64,000 bases of DNA from Alligator mississippiensis. Lineage: Eukaryota; Chordata; Crocodylia; Alligatoridae. The DNA is taken from assembly GCF_030867095.1 (NCBI RefSeq), contig NC_081831.1, positions 40,795,319-40,859,318 of the forward strand, in the 5' to 3' direction. The translations under genes and the position numbers were made by a program. Positions 35,829 to 48,104 of the stretch are shown here, one piece after another; within the stretch, counting starts at the first letter, position 1; the number at the start of each line of letters is the position of its first letter. The notes beneath the pieces are model-generated. The model had not been told where the DNA came from. It did not search any database and was given only the letters and a program-made list of their open reading frames with translations.

Positions 35829-38800
35829 TAAGAGATCATTTAAGATTGCGACCTTCAATGTCCACGGCTGCAGGAAGGGTCTCCAGAAATGCCGAGTGCT
35901 CTCCTTCCTTCAGGAGAGAGGGTACCCCATGGTATTCTTGCAGGAGACCCTGATGACTCTAGCTGATGAGCCTAATTGGCAGCTGGAGTGGGGACGCAGG
36001 GTCTTTTTTAGTCACCTCTTGGCCATCTCTTGTGGGCTGGCCACCCTGTTCTCCCCAGGCCTGCAGCCAGAGGTTTTCCAGGACATTGAGGTAGTTCCAG
36101 ACCGCCTGCTGCATCTCTGGATCCAGGTGCAGGGACTGGTCCCAAACCTTCTGAACATGTACGTCCCTGCAAGGGACCCAGAGTTTTTCTGCCAGGCGGC
36201 CACATACATTGGCACCCTCAACCCTCGTGAGTGCCTCGTCCTGGTGGGGACTTTAGCGTCACCTTAGATACATGAGACCGGTCAAGCAGGGAGTGGAACC
36301 AGGCCACCGTGTGCATCCTCAGGGAGATCCTGATGGACTACTCCCTGGTGGATGTCCAGTGTCCCTGTCACCATACCGACGCCCCTGCCTTCACCTATGT
36401 GAGGGTGGGGGAGGAGCAGGTATGCCACTCCCAGTTGGACTGGGTTTATATCTCTTTGCTGCACTTTGCCCAGGCCCAGTCCTCTGGCATCTGGCCAACC
36501 CCTTTCAGCGATCACCTACTTGTTTGGGCCCAGGCCATACTAGGGCTTGGGTGTCTGGGGTCAGCTTACTGGTGATTCAGTGCCAGTCTTCTGGAGGATG
36601 TGGGCTTAATGTTGGCCTTCTGGGAGTTCTAGCTGGCCTGGTGGGAGTAACGGGCCGCTTTCCCCTCAGCTTGGAAATGGTGGGACATGGGGAAGGTATG
36701 CATCTGGCTTTTTTGCCGCAGCTACCCTCTGGGGCACACCCAGCAGAGGGAGACGGTCCAGAAACACTTTGAGCTGGAAGTGCTAGAGCTGGAAAGGCAC
36801 CTGGCCACTGACCCAATCAACCCATTCCTCTGCAGAGAGTGTCAGGAGAGGTGGGAAGAGTTTCATGCTCTGGATGACCACTATGTCCATGGTGTGTTTG
36901 TCTGCTCATGCTTCCAGCTCCTTCGGGAGATGGACCATGGTTCCCACTTCTTCTATGCCTTGGAAAGGAGTTGGGGGCCAAGAAGTGCATCACCTACCTT
37001 CTGGTGGGTGGCAGCACCCCCCTCATGGATCCAGGTGAGATGCACCAGTGCATGCAGGCCTTCTATGAAGACCTCTTCTCCCTGGATCCAACTGATGCTG
37101 AGGCTTGTCAGACCCTGTGTGAGGGACTTCTGCAGGTCAGCATGGGTGACTGGAACCAGTTGGAAGCTCCGCTCACTCTGGCTGAGTTTTCAGCCTCCCT
37201 CTGCCTGATGCCTGGCAACAAGGTGCTGGGCATCGATGGGCTGACTGTGGAGTTCTACTGGGCCTTCTGGGATGTCCTCGGCCCAGACCTTGCTGCAGTC
37301 TGGGCCAAATCTGTGGGATGTGGGGAACCACAGGAAAGCATTTGACAGAGTGGGTTCACAGGTACCTCGCAGGCATGCTGCGGGCCTTTGGCTTCGGGCC
37401 TCACTTTGTGCAGGCTGTCCAGGTGCTGTAGGCCTCTGCAGAGTGTTTGGTCAAGCTCAACTGAACCCTGATAGAGCTCATCCCATTCAGGAGAGGGGTG
37501 CATCAAGGCTGCTGCTGTCAGACCAGCTGTCTGCCTTGGCCCTGGAGCCCTTCCTCATTCTCCTATGGAAGTGGGTGGCGGGGTTGATGCTCTGGGAGCC
37601 AGTGGTGTGGCTGGTTCTGTCAGCCATTGTACTTGGTGGCCTCCCCTGCCCGGGTCAACTGGGTCAAGAGCTTTGGCCTGGTGGGGGATGACAGGTGGGC
37701 TCATTCCCACTCACACTCCATGGGATCCACTGTAGCATGGGCTTGCTGCTCTACTTGGGGGTCTACCTGACCCCATGGGCCCCTCCCAGGTGGAGAACTG
37801 GTACCAGCTGGAGACAAGGGTGGTGGAGCGGCTCTGGGCATGGACAGGACTCCTGAGGTGTCTCTTCCTGCATGAGTGTGTTGGTACTAAACCAGCTTGT
37901 CCAGTCCATGCTCTGGCACCGCTTACACACCCAGCCTGTGCCCCCTGAGGTCCTGGCGGGAATCAAGAGATGGGCCCTGGAGTTTTTCTGGCCGGAACGG
38001 TATTAGGTCACTGCGCAGGTCCTGAGCCTCCCCTTGCAGGAGGGTTGCCAGGGCCTGGTTTGCCTGTGTAGCCAGGTCCTGGCATTCTGCCTTCAGGACC
38101 TGCAGTGACTCCTATATAGTGTCAGTAGTCATGTGGCATGGGGCCACCTGGGGCGTGCTTTCCTCTGCCACTTCTGGGGGCTCTGATATGACTGGCAGCT
38201 CCTCAGCCTGTTGGGCGTCTCCCTGCAGGACCTCCGAGGACTGCCAGATTTCTACTGGGAGCTCCTTCAGGCCTGGAGCCTGGTCTCTGCCTCCAGGTCA
38301 CCCGTAACAGTCACCCAGGGTGCCAACCTGCTCATCAAGCCCCTCCTCTGGAACCCCCAGCTGGAGGTGCCATCAGCAGAAGTGCCCTGGTTGCAACAGA
38401 GGTTAATCCTGGATAATGTCACCCATATAGGAAACCTCCTGGACTATGATAGGTGGGAGTGGGTGGACTCCACTGTGCTGGCCCAGTTTATGGGTCTACC
38501 CACGTCACATGCAACCTGCTGTCAGATTCAGGAGGTGAAATCTGCCCTACCTCCCTCCCGATGCCTTTGCCTTTGTTGACCAGATCTTGTGCGGCGGTGG
38601 TCCCTGTCCCCGCTTCCCTTCCCCCCCTGGTGTCCTCTAGACCACTGGATTTTGTCGTGGGTCTGGCGCCTCACTAAGCTTCACAGTGTTTCCCACACCA
38701 TCACCTGAGCTGGCTGGAAGACACCAGACCAATCTGCTTTTCCACCGTCCATCGCCGCCACCTCTACATGCTTGTGCGCCGCACTGTCCATCATGCCACC

Positions 38801-39405
38801 CTCATGTCCTGGCCAGACGCCAGGTGGCAGGACCTGCTCAGCAAGGGCATGACTGGGGCACCCCAGGGGCTGAGTCTGTACTGCACCCTCATCTACCATG
38901 AGCCACTGGGGACCTCAGCTGGTGGCTCCTTCATGGAGCCATCACCAAGGGCGTGTACATGGCAAGCTTCATGGATACCCTGGTCTCCTGCCTCTTCTGT
39001 GAGCAGTGGGAGACCCTGGTGCACATGACCCTTGAGTGTGCCAGGCTGCAGCCCCTCCACTTCCACTTTGATAACCTCTTCTAGAGGTTCTGGTTGAATT
39101 TCACCCCCCACCTTTTTGTTTTTGGCCACCCCATCCACAGCTCCAACAACTCCCAGGACCTCCCGGTCAAGCTCCTCATGGCCCTGGCCAAGTGAGCACT
39201 GTAATTGATCAGGAAGGAGGCTCTGGCTGGGTAGGTGCATGGAGACTGCAGGGCTGCTTTCCTTTCACTTGTCCGTGCACGTTTCTGGGCAAAGCACTAG
39301 TGGGTAGCATCCGCCGGCTCCTTGGATGCCTTTGAGGACCAGTGGGTGTGGCCCAGGGGGCTCTGCTTAGTGTACCACTCAGGCACACTTATTTTCATGT
39401 TTTGA
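35829..39405 (+). pseudogene. Tx1 LINE copy A, ORF2 (endonuclease-reverse transcriptase)
   Basis: The N-terminal APE-type endonuclease covers about 35840-36575, with TFNVHGCRK, FLQET (catalytic glutamate kept) and a terminal PFSDH motif near 36503. The reverse transcriptase follows from about 37150, with the entry phrase LGIDGLTVEFYWAFWDVL. About 290 bp of the RT core present in copy B (about 44600-44888) is missing here. The C-terminal domain ends in a GTLIFMF phrase at 39405, the same as in copy B. Several frameshifts and stops split it, so no active enzyme can be made. Confidence 0.8.
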
Positions 39406-40612
39406 CCTTTTGACCCACATGAGACTCCTCTCCTGTTTTTTTTCATTAGTTGTCCCAAGTATGTTGTTGTTGTCATGCATCCATTGGCCCAAAACATTAG
39501 GGGCTATTAGTTAGTCACATGGGCCTCAGGGCCCACAATAATTGGGTGATATAAAGTCAAGAGCTTCTTGGAGAGGAGCCTTTGTGAGGAAGGTGGCCAC
39601 ACTCCTTCCTGTCCCAGGATGTTGCTATTGCTGTTTGCTGCAAGATTGGTCTCAGGAGCTTCTGGGGAGAAGATGACCAGGCCCCTTCCTGCCTCTGGGT
39701 ACTGCTAGCTGCTGGCTTAGTCTAAGAGAACTTTTGAGAGTAAGTTGGCCTCAACTGTTTCTGCATTGGGCTGCTGGTGTGGTGGAGGGGCCCACTACAC
39801 TGCATCGCACCCCAGCTTCTGCACCCCTGTTCTGGCCTGCTGCCCAGCCCACCGCCAAGCCATGGATGGGGGACAGCCTTGGGGAGGAGGCTGATCTGCC
39901 TGTGGAACCCTCCTCCACCATCACTGCCGGAACCTAAAGGTGCCTTGCTTGCCACAGCTGCCTTGGCAGGCTACCCCCTGCTTTCACCTCGACTTTCACC
40001 TGAAGCACACACCCTGAGTGGCTGAACGGGATGGCTACTACCACCATTGCTGCTGTTGCTGTTGTTCCTGATGCTGCCTTTGTTCTACTGCTGCCCCCTC
40101 TCAGAAGAGAGGGAGATTCCCTGCTACACCACCTTGCACCACCTGACACCACACTTGTACTGAATTACTCCCTAATTTACTGATTGTTCCTGCCCTCCCC
40201 CACAGCTGCCTCACTGCATCTGATCATCCTTCATTTTCCTGCCTACTACTCTCCTGCTGAGCACCTGGCTGGAGGCCTGATGGGCTCCTGGCCAGATCTG
40301 TAACAAACAAAGCCCCTCCACCACTCCAGCCATCTTTTACATCTGCCTCAGCAGCCTTCCTTGTGTGTTCTTGCCCTTGTGTGGTAAGTCCTCCGGCCCA
40401 CTCCCCCTGCCCTGATGTTTGTTGTGTGGCTGAGTAAGCCAGCTCGAGTTTCCCCAGCCCGCATGCGTGCGTGCGTGTGTGTTACCCCTCCCCCACATTC
40501 TCAAAGCATAGTCCTCCCATTTTTTTCATGTGGGGCTGTAATTCAGTGAGCTCCAGCCCCACTGGATATCTTGTTTTTTGTCTTCCCCACCCTCATGTTA
40601 AGCAATGACAGG

Positions 40613-42984
40613 TCAGGAACCTTCTGGGGGGCAGATGCCCCCACTATGGGTCAGATCCCAATGAAACCCCCAAGGGGATGCATGACCGTGCAGCCTCCAC
40701 CCAGGAGGCAGAGTATGACCAATCTCCTCTGGAGGTAGAGAAACCTGCAACCTCCATTGCAGAGGCAGGTGGGACCCTGGCAGGGAGCCAACAGGGCCAG
40801 AGCATCTCCCTTGGCCAGGCCCTGTCCAGAGGGGTTCCCAAGCCCCTTCTCCTGTTATCGGGGACAAAAGGCCAGGGCAGTAAGAAGGACTCCTCTTTAG
40901 CCTCCTCCACAGTTGGGGGTGGCAAGGGCAAGGGCCCCCAAGCCTAGACCATCAGCCCCTGAGGGGACCAGGTGCGCTACACCAGCCAGCACACCCACTC
41001 AGCCTGTCTCTGGCCCTAGCCCTGGCCCCACCAGTGTGGCCCTCCTGCAGCAAAACCACAGGTATGCACAAACAGCTGTGGGGAGACCTGAAGCTGGGGG
41101 GCCTATACCCTTCACTGGCTGCCCTTCCAGCTCAGGCAGTGGGGCCCTCTTTCCGGTACTCATCCGCAGGCAGTGGGTGAAGTGCCAACTACCCAGGTTG
41201 GAGACCCTGCACTTTGAGACCTGCATGAAGAGCCTGGCTCTGGTACTGGGGGCCCCAAAAATCATGCTATCCTCCTGTTTTCATGACAAGGGAGTCTTTT
41301 TCCTTGCCTTGGAGGCCAATGCTCAAAAGGCGGTGGAGAGGGGGCTTGTGGTGGAGGGCGAGTACATCCCCCTCAAGTCTCTAGAAGAGCTGGGGATGAG
41401 GGTGGTCTTCATCTCTGTCCCTCCCTATGTCCCTAATTGGGCCCTGCTCCCCCAGCCCCAAATGCTGGGGAGAGTTATCTCCCTGGTGGTGGCCCTCTCG
41501 CTGGGGTGCTGAGACCCCAGCCTCTGCCATATGTGCTCTTTCCATCACCAGGTTATGATCCAGCTGGCGGTGGAAGTATGGTGGGAGGCTGAGGGGTGCC
41601 TGGCAATTCCTTTTCAGGGGGCCCTGGAGAGGATTTTCTACACACTGGGGGACCTGCAGTGCTTTCATGGCCACGCCCCAGGGCATTTGCATCATGAGTG
41701 CCCCTTGGGTCAGGAGGAGAGGGCATCCACAAGTCCCACTGGTGAGAGGGATGCCCCTGCCACTGATACCCCTCCTCCCTCAGGCTCCTCTGGCACCCCA
41801 GCCACATCATCCAGTCCCCTTGTAAGCTCAGGGGACCCTGCCCCCAAACCAACTTTGGTGGGGTCCTGGGGAGGGCAGCAGGGCCCCCATGCCTTTAGTC
41901 ATGCCCGTGCTGTAGCTATCCCCCCCATCCCACCCCAGGCCTCACCTCCTCCCACTGGAGCCTGTCCTTTTGAGGACCACCCCATCGCTGAGTGGGTTCA
42001 GGTCCCCTCTGGGTGCAAAGCCAAAAGGAAGGCCCTGTTGCAGCTGGAGGCCTCTTATGTGGAGGACTCCTGCCCCACCCCCAAGACCACCTCACAGGGG
42101 GAAGGAGTGGCCCAGCTTCCGGGGGCCTGCATAGCTGCGCTTGACACCCCATCCCCTGGAAAGATCAAACGAGTGGTCCCCATGGAGGAGGTTTCAGAGC
42201 TGCTGGACAACCCCAAGCAGGAACCCATGGAGGAGGCCCCTCACTCCACTGGCCAGAACCTATCCCTCGAAACCATGGGCGCCAAGGCTGAGGCTGACCA
42301 AATGAAAGGTTAGTCAGTGGAGCCCTCCCCCTCCAATGATCTAGGGGAGACAGGGGTCCAGGGACTCACCTCGGTGAGTTGTGAGGAGGAAGTAACTTCT
42401 CCCAGGACCCCAAGACAGGCACTAATACCACCCTGGTGCCTGACAGGTCTCCTCCTCCCCACTCCCAGTCAAACCCTGCTACTAACTCACCCAATTCAAC
42501 ACCAGGGAAGGTTGGGGTGGGGTCCCCAGACCAACAGTCTGACCTTGTTGGGGACCCCATGCAAACCCACTGGGGTTCCAGCTATGCCCTTCCATCTTGT
42601 AAGGGAACCCCGCCCCCACCCTTACCCCCATCCCAAGGGACTGTAGAACTCTCCCAATCCCAGCCAGAGTCCTGGGTCTTAGCAGACTGGGGGGTTCAGA
42701 TGGTACCTAAGGAGCTCACTGAACCCCAGAACCAGGAGAAGGATGCCCGAGAACTGGCAGGCTCCATAGAGCTTGCAGACCCCTTGGTCCTGGCAGTCCC
42801 CAGAGGTGAGCTACTTGCATTTCTTCACTGCTACTACACCCACTGGTCCACCAGCAATGTACAGCTCACTTTGGACTGCTGGGGAGATTTTGACAGCATC
42901 TTTGCCACTGCGAGGATGCTTGCAGGGAAGGCAAGGGGCCCCAAAACTGCAATTCCTGGATCTATAGGTGGGCCCACAGTATAG
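40613..42984 (+). pseudogene. Tx1 LINE copy B, ORF1 (RNA-binding, CCHC)
   Basis: The longest parts are 40913-41512 and 41531-42313, then a third frame to 42984. Seen in order: a proline-rich N-terminus with TPTQPVSGPSPGPTSVA; the core phrase EYIPLKSLEELGMRVVFISV; the zinc-knuckle remnant CFHGHAPGHLHHEC near 41658-41699, which keeps the histidine but has glycine for the second cysteine; a low-complexity linker with KQEPMEEAPHS; and a C-terminal block with LTLDCWGDFDSI. Together with copy A the family consensus is a clean CX2CX4HX4C knuckle. Stops and frame changes make it non-functional. Confidence 0.75.
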
Positions 42985-43090
42985 ACATACTCTATATTTA
43001 TGGGAGGGTGCTGGGTGAGCTGGTGGGCCCCACACCAAGCGTTGAGATGTGTGAGGCCCCTGCTGAACCATCTACCCCACACCCCAAGCC

Positions 43091-46000
43091 ATGAAGTCAT
43101 TTAAGATCATGACCATCAACATCCGTGACTGCAGGAATGGTCTCTGGAGATGCCAGGTGTTCTCCTTCCTTCAGATGGTGGTGTACCCCATGATATTATT
43201 GCAGAAGACCCTGACAACTCTGGCCGATGATCCTAATTGGTGGCTGGAGTGGACAGGCAGGCTCTTTTTTAGTCACCTCTCAGCCATCTCTTGTGGGCTG
43301 GCCACCCTGTTCTCTCCAGGCCTGCAGCTGGAGGTTCTCCAGGATGTTGAAGTGGTGCTGGGCCACCTGCTGCATCTCTGGGTCCAAGTGCAGGGGCTGG
43401 TCCTGAGCCTTCTGAACGTGTACACCCCTCCAAGGGACCCAGAGTTGGTGGATCTTTTTCTGCCAGGTGGCCACTTACATCGGCACCCTAAACCCTGGTG
43501 AGTGGCTGGTTCTTGGCGGGGACTTGAACATCACCCTGGATGCATGAGACTGGTTGGGCAGGGATTGGAACCAGGCCACCATGGGCATCCTCAGGAAGAT
43601 CCTGACAGTCTACTTCCAGATGGACGTCTGGCATGCCTGTCATCCTACTGACCCCCCCCTCCCCTGCCTCCACCTATATGAGAATTGGGGAGGAGCAGGC
43701 ATGCCGCTCCCAGTTGGACTAGGTTTATATCTTTTTGCTGAACTTTGCCAAGGCCTACTTCTCTGGCATCCAGCCAACCCCTTTCAGTGATCACCACCTT
43801 GTCTGGGCCCAGGCCACACTAGAGCCTGGGCATCCAGGGTCAACCTACTGGCATTTCATTGCCAGTCTGCTGGAGGATGTGGGCTCCATGGAGGCCTTCT
43901 GGGAGTTCTGGCTGGCCTGGCAGAAGCAACAGGCAGCTTTCCCCTCGGCTCGGAGATGGTGGGACACGGGAAAGGTATGCATCTGGCTTTTTTGCTGCAG
44001 CTACACTCAGGGACACACCCGGAAGAGGGAGGCGGTCTGGGGGCAGCTCAAGCAGGAAATGCTAGAGCTGGAGAGGTGACTCACCACCAACCCAACCAAC
44101 CCATCCCTCTGTGAAGAGTGTTGGGAGAGGTGGGAAGAGCTTTGTGCTCTGGACAACCACCATGTCCATGGTGTGTTTGTCTGCTTGCATTTCCAGCTCC
44201 TTCAGGGGATGTACCACAGCTTTCACTTCTTCTATGGCCTGGAGAGGAGGTAGGAGGCCAAGAAGTATGTCACCTGCCTTTTGGCAGGTGACAGCACCCC
44301 CCTCACAGATCCAGGTGAGATGTGCCAGCGTGTGCGGGCCTTCTAAGAAGAACCCTTCTCCCTGGATCCAACTGATATCAAAGCCTGTCAGACACTGTGG
44401 GAGGGACTCCTGCAGGTCAGCACAGGTAACTGGGACTGGCTGGAGGCTCCTCTCACTTCGGCTTAGTTTTTGGCTGCTCTCCACCTGAAGCCTGGCAGCA
44501 AGGCACTGGGCATCGACAGGTTGCCTGAAGAGTTCTACCAGGCCTTCTGGGATGTCCTCAGCCCAGACTTTGCCGTGGTCTGGGCCAAATCTGATGGAAG
44601 TGGGGAGTTCCCCTGTCATGCCAGAGGGCCATGACCCTCTTGCTGAAGAAGGGGGATCAGCATGACCTAAAGAGCTGGCATCCCATGTCCCTCCTCTGCA
44701 CAGACTACAAGGTGGCAGTGAAGGCCATTGCAGTGTGCCTGCGGTCTGTGCTGATGGACGTGATCCATCCTGACCACACATACACAGTGCCCGGATGTTC
44801 CATCTTTGATAACCTGTACCCGGTTCACGACCTCTTGGAGCTAGCATGCTGGGATGGCCTGTCTTTTGCCCTCCTATCCCTGGATCAGGAGAAGGCATTT
44901 GATAGTGGATCATGGGTACCTCACAGGCACGCTGTGGGCTTTTGGCTTCAGGCCCTGCTTTGTGTGGGCTCACCAGGTACTTTACACCTCTGCAGAGTGT
45001 TTGGTCAAGCTCAACTTGACCCTGACGGAGCCCATCCCATTCAGGAGAGGGGTGCATCAAGGCTGCCTGCTGTCAGGCCAGCTGTACACCTTGGCCCTGG
45101 AGCCCTTCCTTGTTCTCCTGCAGAAGCAGGTGGCGGGGTTAATGCTCTGGGAGCTGGTGGTTCAGCTGGTCCTGTTGGCATATGCTAACGGTGTACTCCT
45201 CACAGTCCAGGACTCAGGCGACCTGCCATGCATTGTATTTGGCGGCCTCCTCTGCCCAGGTCAACTAGGACAAGAACTTTGGCCTGGCGGTGGGTGACAG
45301 GTGGCAGGTGGGGTCACTCCCACCTGTGCTCCATGGGATCCACTGGAGCATGGGTTTGCTACTTTACTTTGTTACTTTGGGTCTACTTGTCCCCCACAGA
45401 CTCTTCCCCTGCCAGAGAACTGGCACCAGCTGGAGGCAAGTGTGGTGGAGCAGCTCTGGGCATGGGCAGGGCCCCTGAGATGTCTCACCCTGCGTGGGAG
45501 AGTGCTGGTGCTGAATGAGTTAGTCCTGTCCGTGCTCTGGCACCACTTACATACCCTGCCTGTGCCCCCTGAGGTCCTGGTGGGACTGCAGAGACGGGCC
45601 CTGGGGTTTTTCTTACCAGGACAGCACTGGGTCACTGCACAGGTCCTGAGCCTCCCCTTGCAGGAGGGTGTCCAGGGCCTGGTTTGCCTGTGCAGCCAGG
45701 TCCTAGCATTCTGCCTTCAGGCCCTTTAGCGACTGATATACAGTGTCGGTAGCCATGCAGCATGGGGCCACCTGTGCTGCCACTTCCAGGGGCTCTGATA
45801 CGACTGGCAGCTCCTTGGCCTGCAGGGGCTGCCAGATTTCTACCAGGATCTCCCCCAGGCCTGGAGGCTGGTCCCTTCCTCCAGGTCCCCCACAACAGTT
45901 GCCCCAGGCACCAACCTGCTCATCAAGCCCCTCCTCTGGAACCCCCACCTGGAGGTGCCAATGGCAGAGACGCCTCAGTTATGACAGAGGTTAATCCTGG

Positions 46001-46935
46001 CTCATGTCACCCGTACAGGAGACCTCCTGGACTATGATAGGTGAAAGTGAGTGGAGCCCACTTCTCTGGACCAGTGCATGCATCTACCCACAGCACATGC
46101 AACCTGCTGTCTGGTCCAGGAGGTGAAATCTGCCCTACCTCCCAACACCCTTGCCTTTGACTAGTTCCTGCATGGCAGTCCCTGCCCCCCTCCCCCCCCC
46201 CCCAAGTCCTCCAGCCCACTGGACTTTGTCGTGGGGCTGGTGCCTCGCCCTGCCTCACAGCACTTCCCACTCCACCACCTGAGCTGGCTGGAAGACACCA
46301 GACCAATCTGATTTTCCACTATCCATTGCCACCACCTCTACATGTTTGTGTGCTGCATTGTCCATCATGCCACCCTCATGTCCTCGCATCCCACCCAGAC
46401 ACCCTGCTCAGCAAGGGCGTGGCTGGGGAACCCCAGTGGCTGAGTCTGTACTGCATGCTCATCTCATAAGCCACTGGGGACCTCAGCTGGTGGCTCCTTC
46501 ATGGAGCCATCACCATGGGTATGTACATGGTGAGTTTCATGGACACCCCAGTCTCCTGCTCCTTCTGCAGGCAGAAGGAGGCCCTGCTGCACATGACCCT
46601 TGAGTATGCCAGGCTGCAGCCCCTCCACCTGGTTAAATTTCACCCCCCACTTTTTTGTTTTTTGTCACCCCATCCATGGCCCCATCAAGTCACAGGACCT
46701 CCTGGTCAACCTCCTCCTGGCCCTGGCCAAATAGGCCCTGTTCATGACCAGGAAGGAGGCTTTGGCTGGGAAGGCTCCCAGAGGCTGCGGGGTCACTTTT
46801 CTCTCACTTGTCCCCACACTCTTCTGTGCAGAGCACCAGTGGGCAGTGTCCACCAGTTCCTTGGATGCCTTGAGGGTGCAGCCCAGGGGCCTCTGCTTGG
46901 TGTCCCCCTCAGGCACACTTATTTTCATGTTTTGA
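43091..46935 (+). pseudogene. Tx1 LINE copy B, ORF2 (endonuclease-reverse transcriptase)
   Basis: The start codon at 43091 opens MKSFKIMTINIRDC, the usual endonuclease N-terminus. Endonuclease motifs in order: LLQKT near 43197 (the catalytic glutamate is lysine), LGGDLNITLD near 43510 and PFSDHH near 43782. A linker follows with AYWHFIASLLEDVG-type sequence (here TYWHF). RT motifs: DQEKAFD near 44883, RRGVHQGC near 45044, and YANG at 45181-45192 where the catalytic YADD is expected. The C-terminal part ends GTLIFMF at 46935. The span is about 1280 codons, the usual length. Stops and frame changes are scattered through it. The 332-residue antisense frame at 44062-45060 is a shadow. Confidence 0.85.
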
Positions 46936-47219
46936 CCCTTTGATTCACATGACACTCCTATCCTGTTTTTTTCATTAGTTGTCCTAAGTATTTTGTTGTA
47001 GTATTCACCCATTAGCCCCCATACAATAGGGGCTAGTAGTTATCTGGGTGGGCCTTAGGGTCCACGGTATTTCAATGTTACAAATAGACAGGAGCTTTTG
47101 AGACCCAGCCACGTGGTATCTGGGGACACTAGCCCCTTGTGTCAGCCAGACTGCTGAAGCAGCATACCAAATTCACTTTTTAAAATACCCCCAAATCCAC
47201 ATTCTTCCACAATTAGAAT

Positions 47220-47239
47220 GAGAGAGAGAGAGAGAGAGA
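47220..47239. repeat. (GA)n microsatellite
   Basis: Ten uninterrupted GA units, followed by a short GATT run. Confidence 0.9.
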
Positions 47240-47569
47240 TTGATTGATCAGATGGGCAATGTTTTATTGCTATATTTACAATGTTAAAGAAATATGGAAG
47301 CCTACCAGTGTCTCTAGCATCATAAGAAAATAAATCCTAAATACCTATGTTTTAATGTTTGCTTTTGGTTTCCTTATCGCATGGTGGGTGTGTGATGGGG
47401 TGATGTGGGGTTTGCAGGAGGGGGTGGGAAGCGGAGTGGGGGGATTTGAGTCGGTGTGGAGGGATGTGGGGGATAAGAGTCAGTGTGTGGGTAGGTGTGG
47501 GGGAACTGTGGGTGTGGAGGCTGCCTAGGAGGGGTGGGTCCCCAACATGAATGGTGCGTGCTCCTGGTG

Positions 47570-47770
47570 GTTAGTGGGGCACAGTGGTGCTGGTGGTGGC
47601 GATAAGCAGGGAGCTCTTGCAGGTACCACTGCTACTGTTGGTGGTGACAGCGGGGTGAGCACCAACTGGTGATCGGCAACCACCCACAGATGCTGTCAGC
47701 AGCGTTGGCAGTGGCCAGCAGTGATCGCTGACTGCCCTCAAACACTGCTGCCAGTGTGGGGGGCGGGTAA
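47570..47770 (-). repeat. Dispersed repeat shared with 62770-62970, minus orientation
   Basis: The reverse complement of this block contains GCCGATCACCAGTTGGTGCT and TGCAAGAGCTCCCTGCTTAT, which match GGCGATCACCAGTCGATGCT and TGCAGGAGCTCCACGCTTAT in 62815-62901 in the same order. The 62-kb partner lies inside a defined MITE, so this copy is probably the interior of a related element. Confidence 0.7.
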
Positions 47771-48104
47771 CAAGCAGCAACCACCCATAGGCACTGCTGA
47801 CAGTGTTGGCAGAACCTTTTCTGAGGCCTGGAGATGAGCAGGAGAACAAGCAGGAGGCTGGAGAATGAGCAGGGGGTTGGAGGCATCAGGGGAACATCTC
47901 CAGGACATCTCCAGGGGCTCATCTGCAGCCTCCTGCTCATTCCCCTGCTTGTCTTCAGCCTCCTGCTTGTTCTCCTGCTTGTCCAAGGCTGGAGATGAGC
48001 AGGAGAATGAGCAGGGGCTGGAGATGCTCAGGAGGCTGCAGGCAAGCCACTGGAGATAAGATGGAGACTTCCCCTGCTCTCTCCAGCCTCCTGCTCTTTC
48101 TCTG

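Larger units (their letters stand above)
32259..39557 (+). mobile_element. Tx1-clade non-LTR retrotransposon (LINE), copy A
   Basis: This is a near full-length LINE of about 7.3 kb: a 5' UTR of about 1.1 kb, an ORF1 region (about 33356-35732), ORF2 (about 35829-39405) and a short 3' UTR. It lies head to tail with copy B and aligns to it along its whole length. The motif CAGGAGCTT opens it at 32259; CAAGAGCTT opens copy B at 39558. Both ORFs are broken by several frameshifts and stops, and the RT region lacks about 290 bp present in copy B. It is therefore dead. The clade call rests on ORF2 phrases (for example HFI/FSDH and GLTVEFYWAFWDVLGPDL) that I know from Tx1/L1-Tx proteins. Confidence 0.85.
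39558..47088 (+). mobile_element. Tx1-clade non-LTR retrotransposon (LINE), copy B
   Basis: A second near full-length LINE of about 7.5 kb, joined directly to the 3' end of copy A with no unrelated DNA between them. It contains a 5' UTR (39558 to about 40610), an ORF1 region (about 40613-42984), ORF2 (43091-46935) and a 3' UTR with CCTGTTTTTTTCATTAGTTG. After its 3' end the motif CAGGAGCTT appears again (47089-47097), matching the start of copy A. It is better preserved than copy A but still broken in both ORFs. Both copies differ from each other at many positions, so they are old or inserted as different subfamilies. Confidence 0.85.

Noticed and set aside
44062-45060. 332-residue minus-strand open frame, the longest in the window
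   Set aside because: It lies antisense over the RT region of Tx1 copy B, which explains the sequence. GC-rich codon bias in the sense frame leaves the opposite strand open by chance.
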